This document shows positions 12,140-24,029 of a DNA stretch of 64,000 bases, piece by piece. A program made the position numbers and the translations under genes. Source of the DNA: Monodelphis domestica (Eukaryota > Chordata > Mammalia > Didelphimorphia > Didelphidae); NCBI RefSeq assembly GCF_027887165.1, contig NC_077234.1, positions 251,646,658 through 251,710,657 of the forward strand, written 5' to 3'. Below the pieces are notes generated by a model, which saw only the letters and a list, made by a program, of their open reading frames with translations, did not search any database and was not told the origin of the DNA. How positions within the stretch are numbered: the stretch's first letter is position 1; every line of letters begins with the position of its first letter.

Positions 12140-13210
12140 TTTTAAAATTCCTTAAGTAGGCCAAGAGGGATCCAAGAAAAAGAAAGCAGATGCAGGTAGG
12201 TATAGCCAGTTGTCACCTGAGTTCCTGTGTTTACATGTGTGTGTATGTGTATGTCCGTGAGAGACAGACAAACAGAGGCAGAGAGAGACATAGAGAAAGA
12301 ACATAGTATCAGATTTTGGTAAAAAGCTACCTCAGAAGCCATCTAATCCCAAATCCTCAATTTATAGATTAAGAAACTCAAACACAAGGACTTTAAATAA
12401 TCTGGCAAAAGTCATTTAGGAAATAAGGGAGGCAAGTTTTTCACCCCAATCCTATCATTTTCAAAGGCAGACTTCTCTCTACTCTAGCAAAAGCAACATC
12501 CTCATCCAATAAAGATTTCCTCTAATAAAATATTAACTTGAGTAAGCAAATTTGAAAATAACCTTCTAACTTTCTTTCCTTTCTTCCTTCCATCTTCTTC
12601 ACACTTCATATTGTAGGATAGCCAAGAGAACTTTTATTATAAAGGCTTTTTTTTTCAAAATTATATTTACATATACCAGTATTACCTACAGAAAAGCAAT
12701 CACAGGGGAGTAGGAAGGACACAGGTTTTTGAGTCAGGAAAATTCAGTTTCACGTTCTGTCTCTGACACAGACTCACTGTGTGATCATGGGAAGGTCACT
12801 CAAGCTCCTGGAGTCCCATGCAACTCTAAAGCTAAAATTATGGAAGGAATGGCTGATCTGCCTGAGGGTGGGGGATGCCCAGCACTGAGATTTTCCTATA
12901 TAGGCTTTGACCAAAAAGAATGAAAAATCAGTGCAAAAGTGAAATGCTACTGTTTCTTAGGGGATAGATAATGGACCTATGATTTCCTAGGGGTAGGAAA
13001 TTCCTGTTGAGGAACTTCTACCAATGCTCATCAACACCTATTTTGCAATTTATAGATTTAGAGAGTTTCCAAAGGCTGAAAAATTATGTTTATTTGCTCA
13101 GGGTCCCAATTTATAATGGAGACAGAACTTGAATGCAAGATTTCTTGGTTTTCAGGACCAAGGTTTCTCTGTCTGCTATACCACATTACCTCCTATGGAT
13201 TGCACATATC
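12140..13210. repeat. Cluster of old MIR/CORE-SINE copies
   Basis: 12,355-12,485 minus (TTATAGATTAAGAAACTCAAA core); 12,700-12,870 plus (TGACACAGACTCACTGTGTG then GGGAAGGTCACTCAAG); 13,030-13,200 minus (TATAGATTTAGAGAG, ending CTGCTATACCACATTACCTC). All are heavily diverged. Confidence 0.55.
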
Positions 13211-13578
13211 TCAAACCATTTAAAATTTTAAAGATGTTTGAACACCTAAATATTATATTTCATTGATGTCTTTTTTTCAATACAAATGTTTCAACCAGGA
13301 ACCAACATTCCTTCAAAATTTGCGCTGTCAGGATCAGTAAACCAGATCACTAATTAGATCATTAATCAGAATTAGATATAGTCTGGGCTATATAAGATGT
13401 GATGATGATGGGAAATAAATAGAAAAAAGCTACAAAAGACTTAATGAGCACCAAATATGAATGTTCTTTTCTTTTTCTTCTAAATCTGCCTGTAGTAGAT
13501 TAGAGCTAGGAAGAATTTATTTTTCACATTACTTTATTTGTTTATTCCCCCTCCTGAAACTGAGAAGCAATTCCACTG

Positions 13579-13580
<2 letters not shown>

Positions 13581-13654
<74 letters not shown>

Positions 13655-13660
13655 TATGTA
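13581..13660. repeat. (TA)n microsatellite
   Basis: About 80 bp of nearly pure alternating TA with a few C and G interruptions; the two plus-strand frames across it are translations of the repeat. Confidence 0.95.
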
Positions 13661-13794
13661 TTATTACTCAAAACCTATTTTCATATTAATCATGTTTTAA
13701 TAGAGTCATCTTTTAAGAACTACAACCCCAAATCTTGTACCCATATAACCAAGTGATAAATCATGTTTTTCTTCTGCATTTCTCCTCCCATAGT

Positions 13795-14225
13795 TCTTTC
13801 TCTAGATGTGGAGAGCATTCTTTTTCATAAGTTCCATGGGATTGTTCGTGATCATTGCAGTGCTATTAGTCCCAGAGTCTATTACATTGGATCATTCCAC
13901 AATGTTTCACTTTCTGTGTACGACATTCTGGTTCTGCTCATTTCACTCCACATCCGTTCATGGAGGTCTTTCCAGTTCATATAAAGAGCCTCCAGATCAT
14001 CACTCCTTACAGCACAAGGTACTCCATCCCCATCAGATACCACAATTTGTTCAGCCGTTCCCCAATCGAGGGACGCCCCCTCGTTTCCCCTTTTTTGCTA
14101 CCACCAAAAGTGTGGTTACAAATATTTTTGTACAAACGTTTTCATCATCCCGTTGGGGTACAAACCCAGTAGTGGTAGAGCTGGGTCCAAGGGCAGGCAA
14201 TGTTTTACAGTCCTTTGGGCCTAAG
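13795..14225 (-). mobile_element. L1 3' fragment, minus strand
   Basis: Read on the minus strand, it gives the same order as the 3' end of the full-length L1 at 37.5-37.8 kb: GGGTTTGTACCCCAACGGGA, then GAGGGGGCGTCCCTCGATTG, then the segment ending GTAATAGACTCTGGG. It carries many extra CpG and G/C changes relative to the 37.5-kb copy. The 151-aa plus-strand frame here is antisense L1. Confidence 0.8.
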
Positions 14226-14269
14226 GGAAGGAAGCTTAAAGTTCTTCTAGTCATTTATTGACGGATGAA

Positions 14270-17200
14270 CCAAGTCCATTTTTCTTTCTACCAAAAGATC
14301 TTGTCTTTCAAAACAAAAACCTTCACTGATAATAGCCTCGGGAGGCAGGTAGTTTAAGCCTCCCTAGCTCTCATTTCCCCAATAAGGAAAGTAGGGGCTA
14401 GAGAGGAGTACTTTGTCCAGCCTTGTACATCCCATCCAATGAGTGTCAAAGACCCAGTGCAATGTCGGGCTCCTCGATTCAGTCACTTTGCTTTGTCCAG
14501 CTTAACGTCACTCTTCAGCACCTTCCGTGGAAGCAACATGCATGACGATGAGAGACATTAGAAAGGTTGGCTAAGACGCTCAGCGCAGAGCGGGGACTTC
14601 AGGCTAAAATGATGAACAAAAGCCCTGAAACAACAGTGCAAGCGCAGAAGGGAAGGCAGTGATCAGACAGCACGGGCTGGGACCACTGTGAACGTCAAGT
14701 TCAACATGAGCTTGATCCGTGGCCCACTCGACTGACAAGAAGTCAGAAGGATCTGACGGCTCTGAAGCTGTATAGGAAGAGAGGACTTTGGAAGGAGACA
14801 TGAAGAACTATGTTTGTAGGAGGCTCCTGGGAAGGGGCAGGAAGGGAGAAAGCAGGGGCGTAGAAACACCCACCAAGTCCCATGATTAGTTCTAGGACTT
14901 CCCAGTCATGGCCAAATTCATCCTGACAACAAGCCTGCAAAGTGGCATCATTATCATTCCCCTTTCATAGTTGAGGAAATGCAAGCAGACAGAGGTTAAA
15001 CGACTTCCCTGGGGCCGGGCGGCCAATGGAGGCCCACGATGGGATGTGGATTCAAGTCCCTCCAAGGGAAGTTCATGGGAGGACGTGGGCTGCTTATCCG
15101 GAACGAGAGAGGGTCCCGGGGAGGCTCTACGAGTAGATGAAGGCTGAACGTCTGAGGAGGCTCTGCCTGATTTGGGGACACAGACGAGGAGCGGCGGGCA
15201 GCCGATCTGGCCCAAAGTAAGGAAAGCCGAAGGGGCTGCCAGAAGAGGACTCCCTCCCCAGACAACGTGCCGACCAATCACGGCACTATAGAGGGCGCTG
15301 TGGCTTAGGAAGGGGTCCTGGACAAGATCCCTCCGGAGGTCCTTCACCCCTGAGCTTGTGGGGTCACCAGATAAACATCGGATCCAGGAAAACGGGGGAT
15401 GTGCAGAGACTTCCTGGAGAGAGACGGCAGGAGATCGCTGCGCAGCTGGCAACAGATCAAGATGTGACTGCGCCAAAGGAGCTTCACAACACGCACAGCC
15501 AGTCAGGAAGAGGGACTCAGAACTAGAGGCCGCAACTCCTCCCGGCGAGCCTTTCCTTCCAACGCAGCCATTCCGACCTCTGCTCCATGGGTGCTCCTGT
15601 CCTCACTGCGTGTTAGTGCACTCACTGTGTCCGGAGAAGGAAGTTCTAATATACACGCTATATACACACACAGGGTGTGGGGGAGGGGCAGTGAGGGGCG
15701 GGGCTGTCAGAGAAGAAGGCGCGACTCCAGCCCAGATTTGAGGTCCCTCCACAAGGATGGTCTCCCCTCCGTGACAAGGAGAAATCCGAAAAGTGAACTT
15801 GGCCGGCTATGGGGAAAACAGAACAGGCTTAAAATGACTGCAAAAGCCTAACGTACACACACACACATGTGTGCACACGCACACACGCACGCGCACACAC
15901 ACGCACACGTGTGCGCACATGTATACACACTAGCTCATTCTAGAAGGAGCTGAGACACGAGGCAGCGCGTCCTTATTGACTACACAGCTTGTGTGTCCAT
16001 CACAAAACACTAACAAAGTGGCAAAGGCATTTGTGCATTAAACAACCAAAGCCTAACGTACACACACACATGTGTGCACACGCACACGCACACATGCACA
16101 TACACACGCACACGTGCGCGCACGTATACACACTAGCTCATTCTAGAAGGAGCTGAGACACGAGGCAGCCCTCCTTATTGACTACACTGCTTGTGTGTCC
16201 TTCATCACAAAACACTAACAAAGTGGCAAAGGCATTTGTGCATTAAACAACCAAAGCCTAACGTACACACACACATGTGTGCACACGCACACACGCACGT
16301 GCGCACACACGCACACACATGCGCACACACGTATACACACTAGCTCATTCCAGAAGGAGCTGAGACACGAGGCAGCCCTCCTTATTGACTACACTGCTTG
16401 TGTGTCCTTCATCACAAAACACTAACAAAGTGGCAAAGGCATTTGTGCATTAAACAACCAAAGCCTAACGTACACACACACATGTGTGCACACGCACACA
16501 CGCACGTGCGCACACACGCACACACATGCACACACACGTATACACACTAGCTCATTCCAGAAGGCGCTGAGACACGACGCAGCGCTCCTTATTGACTACA
16601 CTGCTTGTGTGTCCTTCATCACAAAACACTAACAAAGTGGCAAAGGCATTTGTGCATTAAACAACGCTGGAGGAATCAGGACCAAGAGTGCTGTGGGCAG
16701 GGAGCAAAGGAACCAGCGGAGGAAGGACGCCCGTGACACGCTACTGAGTCGGCCTGTCCTGGATCCCAGAGGAATCGGGCCATGACCCCCAGATCGGCCC
16801 GAGACAGGCCGGTGGCTGAGAATGGGCCTCCTTCCAGCGGGGCGCCACTGTGTGAAGGGCACAGAGAGGCCAAAGGAAGGCGCGTGCCAGGCGTGCTGGG
16901 CTGCCGTTCTCTCAGATGGGGAGTCAGGCATGTAAGCGCCTCTTGGGGCATCACGTGAGCAGAGAAGGCGATGGGGCGGGGCTGGGGGCGGGATCACGGA
17001 TGGGGGAATCCCGCGGTCAGATGGGTCAGATGAGGCTGGTCCGTGGCCAGTCTGGGTGCTTGGGGAGCCACCCCGTGGAGGATTAAGCCCAGGAGGAGCG
17101 GGTGGACGGCAGCCCTGACTTCGAGAGAGCGTGCAAAATGGGGGCCTCATTGATTCAGTGTGAAACAGGGACGTCTTAGGTGGTCATTGTAGAATGAGGA

Positions 17201-18960
17201 ACCATCGGCGATCTTCCCTTTGGGGCTGGGGTGAACTGAACGTGGGAGCGGAAGCCATTCTGTTTTCTTTGTTCCTTTCTTTTTCCAAATGACAGAAAAT
17301 TAGGTTGACCCTAAAAGTTGCTATTAACTGTGTCGGGCAAACGCTGAGTTTTGTCCTTTTCAGGCCCGTCCTCCCAGGGAGTGCCGCGAGCAGAAGGACC
17401 GGGTCCGCCCAGCTGGCCCTGGAGGCCGAGTGCCCTGCCTGGCGCCAGCCCAGCCTGCGGAGGCCGCTGGCCCCCTTATATGCCCCTGCAGACGTTTGTG
17501 TCCAAGCCCCGAAGGCTCGCTTTTCTCGGAAGCCGCCTTAGAGGGGCCCCAGGGGCCGCCCTTGGCTGGCAGCTGGAGGCTGCTCTAAGGCCATCTCCCA
17601 CCCGGCCTCAGGAAGGGCCAGCCCATAAGTATGTCCGCTGGCCGCAAGTCGCCAGCAGGGAACAAGCGGGAAGGAGGACCTCTGAGCGGAGGCGGGGGCG
17701 GCTTTCACTGGCGCCTGACTGCCTGAGGCCCACCGGCCACAGCTCCACTGGAAGCACACAAAAGGGCGAGCAAAGCGCAGGGCCCTGCGGGGCTCCCGAT
17801 CTCCGTGTAGGGGAGCCCAGGCCGGAGAGAAGGCTCACCTGGTTTCACGGGCCTCTGGAGGCAGCGCTCGGGGCTAGCCCTGGAGCGCGGCACGGACCCG
17901 CCCACTCACGGGCGGAGCCGGGTGGCCCTCAGGCACCAGACACCAGGAAACAGGACGTCCTAAGCTGCAGCCTCGTGTGAAGGCCCGAGGGGCAGGGTCG
18001 CCCCTTCCTCTGGGGTCCTCCCAGGCTTTACTGTGGTGGCCGGGGTGCTCCTTCGGGGTCCTCACAGGCCAGATGGAAGGAAAACCTCTCCGGAAGTCGT
18101 TGCCACAGAAGTGGAGCTCCTGGAGCACAAGATGCTCCCTCTGCACCCGGAGCTCCTGAAGGGAACCCCACCACGGAGACGCGGATGGGAAAGCACCGCT
18201 GGGCAAGAACGCCCCGCATCACCTTCAGAGGGGTATTGGGGGCCGCCGCAAACACTCCATTCGGGGAAAGAAATAAGGAGGCCACAAAGACCCAGGCAGT
18301 GACCGGCCCCGGGCGAGAGCCACCCTCGAGGAGCCCAAAAGCAATGCCGCGCCGCGGCTGGGCTCACTGCTTCAGCACAGAGCAGGCCGGTCTGCTCCCA
18401 AAACACGGGGCTCATCTCTAGTGGAATCCGTCAGGCGCAACGCTTTAATTTAGTTGAGAAGCGGTGACGTTTCATCAGGTGCCAAAGGGGCCCAAGAGAA
18501 CTGATTCGTAAACTCCAAATTCCTGGTCTTCCAGGAAGAAGCAGGCGCGCTAGCCTAACGGCCTCCAGTCGAGCTCTTCCTGAAGAGGCGCATCGTCAGC
18601 ACTTCTGGGAATGAGCGCAGACTACAAGGGAACACCTTAGCGAGAGGAGAGGGCCGAAATAGACCACCACTCGGAGCGATCTCACAGACCACTCCTTCTA
18701 TGCGGAGGAGGAAGAAGCTTTTCTCACATCCGGCTCAATCCTCCCCTTCCTCAACTCTCACTCATTGCTTCTGGCTCGGTTCTATCAGGTTAAACAGAGG
18801 AAGTATAATAGCTCTGGCTCAAAATAGTGGGGGGCTGCTCTTCCGTCCCACCTCCCTTCTCTGAGCCGGAAATTCATAGCTCATTCGCTACAACTTCCCT
18901 TGTTTAACAGTATGGGGTGGTGTTCAAAAGCCTCGAGGACACCGCCTGGGGCAGGGCTGG
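14270..18960. other. GC/CpG-rich block 1
   Basis: About 4.7 kb with conspicuously higher G+C and CpG than the flanks (for example around 16,970-17,100 and 17,370-17,960). It lacks AT-rich stop codons and so yields long chance frames on both strands (194, 209 and 173 codons). A minus-strand CORE-SINE is still visible at about 14,930-15,060 inside one of those frames. No splice-consistent or family-like protein was found. Boundaries are by eye. Confidence 0.6.
15846..16666. repeat. Four-copy tandem repeat, unit about 205 bp
   Basis: Units begin with GCCTAACGTAC at 15,846, 16,051, 16,256 and 16,463, and each ends GTGCATTAAACAAC. Each unit has an alternating purine-pyrimidine half (CACACATGTGTGCACACGC and similar) and a unique half (ACTAGCTCATTCTAGAAGGA through TTGACTACAC and CTAACAAAGTGGCAAAGGC). 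Copies differ by few substitutions and by changes in the CA/CG tract. Confidence 0.95.
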
Positions 18961-19330
18961 CTGCTGGACCGCACTCCGGGTAGCCCTGAAAAGCAATCTG
19001 GTAGAAACGGTGGCGAGGCTAACCATTCCTACCGCGCCCCCCAATAAGCCCTAAATGAGTTCAGCATAAAAGATCGGATCATAAATAAAGGAGAGGAACA
19101 GGAAAGGAGGTCTCTTTTAAAAGTGTAGGTGAGGGGAGATTTCTTGGCCATGGGAAGTCGAGAGGGTCCTAAAAGATCAAAGAGATGGAATAGAAAGTGC
19201 TCATCACACAAAATTAAAAGGCACGGGCATAGAAAGCCAAGGAAGTTAGAATTAAAAGGGAAGCAGTTTGTTGGGGGAAATCTTCGTAGGCAATTCCTCT
19301 AAGAGAGATTTGATGTCAAAGATAAATAAG
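18961..19330. other. Unassigned sequence
   Basis: Transition from the GC-rich block to L1 fragments; no gene or named repeat seen. Confidence 0.35.
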
Positions 19331-21115
19331 TCACGTATGAATTTATAAAAACAAAATTTTCATTCCAAAATAGACACTTATAGTATATACACAGGCTGTT
19401 TTCAAAGGGAAAAATGCAAACTGCCAATAACCAAGTGAGAAAAATATTTCAAATCACTAAAGAAATGCAAATGGAATCAACTCTGAGTTTGCCTCTTATA
19501 CTCAACAGATTTATAGGGAAAAGGAAAGGCGATAAAGGCCATTAATAGAGGGACTACAGAAATACAGACACACAGAAGTATAGACATGCATTGTGCACCG
19601 AACTCTAAATTGTTTCAACCATTCTGGATTGCACTTTGAAACTACATACAAATAATCACCAAACTCTGAGTCCCCTTTAATCTAGTGATTCCTATAACAG
19701 ATATACAACAGAGGCCAAAGAAAGATGGGGGTATATAGAGCAAAGAACTGGAAACAAAGTAAGTGGATATCAGTTGAGAAATAGATGAGCAATTTAGGCT
19801 TCTGGCAAATAAGATGGCAGAGAAAGGAACATTCTGAACATACCTAAACCCACCTGCAAAGACACACACACACCTCAAAATAAATTTTGAAGCAGCAGAA
19901 CCAACAGGTGAAGCAGGATTTCAGCCAAGAAAATGTAGAGGGATAGCAAGAAAGATGTGACTCTGCATTAAGAGGAGAGAGCAGGGGAACCAGCAGTGTA
20001 AGGAATGATACAGTACAAGCATGCCCAGGAGAACCCTCAGCAGAAAGGATAACTATGGCACTCAAAATACCAAGGGAACTGGCAGCTGAGGTGCAGAATC
20101 TAAATAAATCCATTGTATGTGGCACCCAGAGGAACCCAAGGACAATATTCCATCCATACCAGAAGTGGAGGGGAGTTTCAATATATAGGGAAGGCCATGT
20201 AAAAAGTCCCCCAAAATGAGGGGGCAGCTGGGTAGCTCGGTGGATGGAGAGCCAGGTCTAGAGATGGGAGGTCCTAAGTTCAAATCTGGCCTCAGATTTC
20301 CCAGCTCTGTGACCCTGGGCAAGTCACTTAACCCCCATTGCCTAGCCCTTACCACTCTTCTGCCTTGGAGCCAATACACAGTATTGATTCCAAGAATGAA
20401 GAGTTTAAAAAAAAAAAAGTCCTTCAAAATGAACAAAAGACAAAGAAAAGACCTGACTGTGGAAAGTTGTTTCTGCAACAGGGAAGACCAAAATACAGGC
20501 TCAGAAGAGGACAGTAGAGCCAAAACCAAAATCTGTGAGGCCTCAAAGGGAAATGTGAAAGTGCCAGGCCCAAAATGAATTCCTGGAGGAGGTCCAAAAG
20601 AGGATCAAAAAACAAGTAAGGAGAAATTAGGAAAGAAAATAATAGAAATATTCAACAGCTTAGAATATAAAATGACTGAAGAAAATATCTTTCTTACCAT
20701 AAAAAAAGGCAACACAAAACCTCAAACAGGAAAATAACTCCCTAAAAGAGGAAATAAAAGCCTCAAAAAAAAGGAAGTGACTCCTTAAAAAATAGAAATG
20801 GACAAATGAAGGTTAATGATTCCATAAAACAGTAGGAAAAATGAAATGATTTCAAAAAACTGAAAAAAGAAAAGAAAATCTGAAATATCTCATTGGAAAA
20901 ACAACTGATCTGGAAAATAGATCCAGGAGAAATAATCTAAGACTCATTGGGCTCCTTAAAAGCCATGAATTTTTTTAAAGCCTGCATATGATATTATAAG
21001 AAATTTTCAGAGGGGACTTCCCTGATATTCTTGAATAAGAGGATAAAATAGGAATAGAAAGAGATCCAAAAGAGATCCCAAACTTAGATGAACAATTTAT
21101 AGTGTAGGCAACTAA
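19330..21115 (+). mobile_element. L1 fragments: 3' piece followed by a separate 5' end
   Basis: 19,330-19,790 resembles ORF2 and 3' sequence (CTAAAGAAATGCAAATGGAA, TTTCAACCATTCTGGATTGC). From about 19,797 a new L1 5' end starts (GGCTTCTGGCAAATAAGATG), running through an ORF1-like region with many A-rich codons to about 21,110, where it is truncated. A SINE is inserted at 20,221. All frames are broken. Confidence 0.65.
20221..20418 (+). mobile_element. tRNA-derived SINE inserted in L1
   Basis: Starts GGGGCAGCTGGGTAGCTCGG, contains an A-box-like TAGCTCGGTGG and a B-box-like GTTCAAATCTG (RNA polymerase III internal promoter elements), and ends in a 12-A tail. An imperfect 15-bp target duplication flanks it: 20,206-20,220 and 20,419-20,433, sharing GTCC..CAAAATGA. 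The same family occurs at 33,519. Confidence 0.9.
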
Positions 21116-21780
21116 AGTACAATCATTGCATTATAAGGGTATTACTGGAACTGAGCTTTGTGAGCCCAGCCATTATAAGAATATGTAGCACACTCATTCT
21201 GATTTAACCCTGCAAGTGGACTTTTAAAAATATGCAGGCATTCTGTGACTTCTTATTCTGGGTACTGAATGTCTTTTTGATTGGCTTTTGAGAGGAAACT
21301 GGATGTGTAAACAAAAGTCTACGATGGGAGTCGCTTAGTCTTTTTCCTTTCTGGGCAGGTTAGAGTGAGGTGACAACTATAATAAAAATCCTCATGAGGA
21401 CAGTACCAGTGGTTTCCTCTCCTCACACAAGTCCCTAAGAAGCTATGAATACATTGCTCTGTTTTTGCCTCTATCACTGATTTGTGTCTTCTTTCTTGAC
21501 TTAAGTAGAGCAGTTCTGAAGATGTAGTGAAATAGTTGGTTACCCGGTGAATTTAGAAAGCCCAGGTAGCACCGGACATTCCAGGAACTGGGCACTGAGT
21601 CCAGTAAGAAGAAAAGCCCTCAGTGACCTGCTTAACTTAGCCTAGTGATGGGTCAGCAGTGGAATTTGAGATGAGCCAAAGACATTAGAAAAGTCACACA
21701 GTGCCTGAACAAAGACCCTCAAACCTGGGGGGAGTCGATACAGACTGTTCCTAACCTCAGGACATAACAAAATAAATATA
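21116..21780. other. Unassigned sequence
   Basis: No recognisable gene or named repeat. Confidence 0.35.
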
Positions 21781-22775
21781 GACTAGAGGGAAGGGAATCT
21801 TCGAGGGAAAGGCACTAATAAAAGAAGCCCAAAGAAAGACTCCCTGGAGATGGCATGTGACTGAATATTAAAGGAAGCCACTGATTCTAAGAACAGGTAT
21901 CTGAGAGGGGAAGCATTTTAGGTTTGTGGAATAGTCAGTACAAAGGGATAGATACGAGAGATGAAGTGTGTGAACACAGAATGTGTGGGAGAAAGAAGAA
22001 TGTTAGAAGACTGGAAAGGTAAGGGGAAGCCAACTTACCAAGAGTTTAAATGTCAAAACAAGGACTTCTCATATGATCTTGGTAAAAATTAAATGATATC
22101 TCTAATCATAAAGATATTCTATTTTATGAGGTTTATTAAGGATTATTAGACATCAAGGATACAAAATAAAAACCACGTGCCCATGTCTGATTAGCCCATT
22201 CAAAATCCCCACACTTAGCTTACTTGCTACAGCATTGCAATGGAAGAGAAGAGAGTGTGGGGGGCGTTACTGCCAGTTAAATACCAATTGTGATCTCACC
22301 AATGTGGAGACTCACATGAGATTATAGGGAATTCTGGGAAATACCAAGGACTTCTGGGGGTTGAAGTTTGGGTTCAAAATCTCCCTTTTTACATCCTTGA
22401 AGTAATAGGAAACCCCTGAAATTTGTTGAGAAGTGGTAGAGTGATATGGTTAGACCTATGCTTGAGAAAAAACACTTTGGATAATTTTTAAAAGGAAGCA
22501 TCTATTGTATATTACTCATGTCCTAGACATGGACTGCTTAGTTTGCCCTCCAAAATCTTAGCTGAGGACTGCAACTAAAGAGCTTTCCCCTCTGAACTCC
22601 AATAGCACCTGGTATCTGACTTGCTTTCTTCTTTGCCACTTTATCACAAGCTGTCCTTTGTTAATTATTTCAATATGTAAATAACTTGCATGTATATTTG
22701 CACATATAGAAATCACTATAACCCTCTTATCTTGTATTTAATAAAGTGACTAATAAATGTTTTTGATTGGTTATC
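21780..22775. repeat. L2 fragments
   Basis: 21,780-22,500 reads as minus-strand L2 (AAGACTGGAAAGGTAAGGGG, then GAAACCCCTGAAATTTGTTG). 22,600-22,775 looks like a plus-strand L2 3' end, with ACTAATAAATGTTTTTGATT. Confidence 0.55.
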
Positions 22776-22979
22776 TGATTAAAGCAAAATGATGATGAAA
22801 CCAAGACCACAGTATTTTGCATACACTGCAAATATTTTTTTACACAGTCATTCAAAGCAAATTAAACCTTTCAGGACTCCAGAGAATCTCTAAAACTTTA
22901 AAATGCAAAAAAGTTTCCCATATGTGTTGCTAGACTGTTTCCTAATCTAGAAATTCCCCATGTCAATGAAATCCTAGGT

Positions 22980-23160
22980 CTAGGTCCCATCCCTACTGAA
23001 TGAATGAACACATCACAGCTAATATTTATAGAACACTTCACGTCCTCTCCACAACCCTTTCCTCCCTTTATTATGAATGAGGAAACTAAGACTTACAAGC
23101 AGATGGAGTGACTGTCATCTAGCTCATGTGAACAATACAGTGAACAACAGGTCCAATTTA
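22980..23160 (-). repeat. CORE-SINE / THER-like element
   Basis: AATATTTATAGAACACTTCA then ATGAATGAGGAAACTAAGAC follows the minus-strand order of this family; diverged. Confidence 0.55.
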
Positions 23161-23763
23161 TCTATGGGCAGGAGTTAACTTTAATATGTTCTGAGGAAGT
23201 CATCTTGAAAGTGCACAACTATGACTATATCGGCAAGTTTCTGGTACTATTGAGAGGGAGGAAAAAGAGCTCACCCATGTGACAGTGTTATTAGCTCAAT
23301 AATCTTTGTAGGCAAAGGACATACATTTTTTTTAAGATGAGCAAGAATTGGTAGCAAGAACTGAAGTAAATAACCTCTACTACAGAGGTTAGAACCAACT
23401 CTGAGATGCTATGACTGTGAGTTTCTAAATTATAGACAAAAAAAAGAAAAGATCAAGCCATTAAAAAAACTCCTGCTAAATTGCAATTTTCCTCAAATTA
23501 GGTCAGTCTCAAAGCAAGAGTAGGTCTATTCAAATATTTGCTTTCAAATGACCTCCTGAGAAAATTGCCTCGAGTTCAAAAATATTTTATTCCAAATTAC
23601 TTAATGACCACTTATAAAAGCTCTCAGCAGTTATGGTACACTTATTTGTAGTACTAATGCAAATAATAGACTCTAGATTGATTTTAACTGATATATGAAC
23701 AGCAATAAACACATAAGTAAAAGAAAAAAATGACTAGAATAAGTTGAAGTTTAGCAATCATAC

Positions 23764-23963
23764 CTGCATTTCCTTAGCAAAATCCACACTAATACTCAAA
23801 AGCAAATTATGGGACAAAAAGTAGGGCGTGCCATTTTGTTTGATGTAAGTCATATCAATAACTGATGACAGAGATATCTTCTGAGCAATTTCCTTGGCAT
23901 CCATATCAAAAAGCATAATTTGTCTGTCGTCTACAATCCACACATAAGGTATAGGGTCGGCAT
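23764..23963 (-). CDS. ROS1: ROS1-like exon: start of YWTD propeller 3
   Basis: This 200-bp exon follows TTCTTAACAG, enters in phase 1, and leaves in phase 0 at ATGCAG/GTATGA. It encodes DDRQIMLFDMDAKE, aligning with human GNKIVFLDMDQNQ, the first blade of propeller 3, and ends FAKEMQ. Similarity to human is weak outside the FDMD/LDMD core, roughly a quarter identical by eye, but the frame is open and both splice sites are canonical. Confidence 0.75.
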
Positions 23964-24029
23964 CTGTTAAGAAAGAAGAATATTCCTAAAAAGAAAATGT
24001 CTGAGGAAAAAAATTAAAATGGTACCTAT

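Noticed and set aside
13806..14261. 151-codon plus-strand open frame
   Set aside because: Antisense of an L1 3' end.
14892..15476. 194-codon minus-strand open frame
   Set aside because: Its end encodes a CORE-SINE read backwards and the rest is GC-rich low-complexity sequence; no family resemblance.
15846..16666. CRISPR-like regular repeats
   Set aside because: Units of about 205 bp are contiguous tandem copies without variable spacers, in a vertebrate genome.
16629..17150. 173-codon minus-strand open frame
   Set aside because: Runs into the tandem repeat and has no recognisable domain.
17351..17980. 209-codon plus-strand open frame
   Set aside because: Lies in GC block 1 where stop codons are rare; rich in Gly, Ala, Pro and Arg in several overlapping frames on both strands, so chance.
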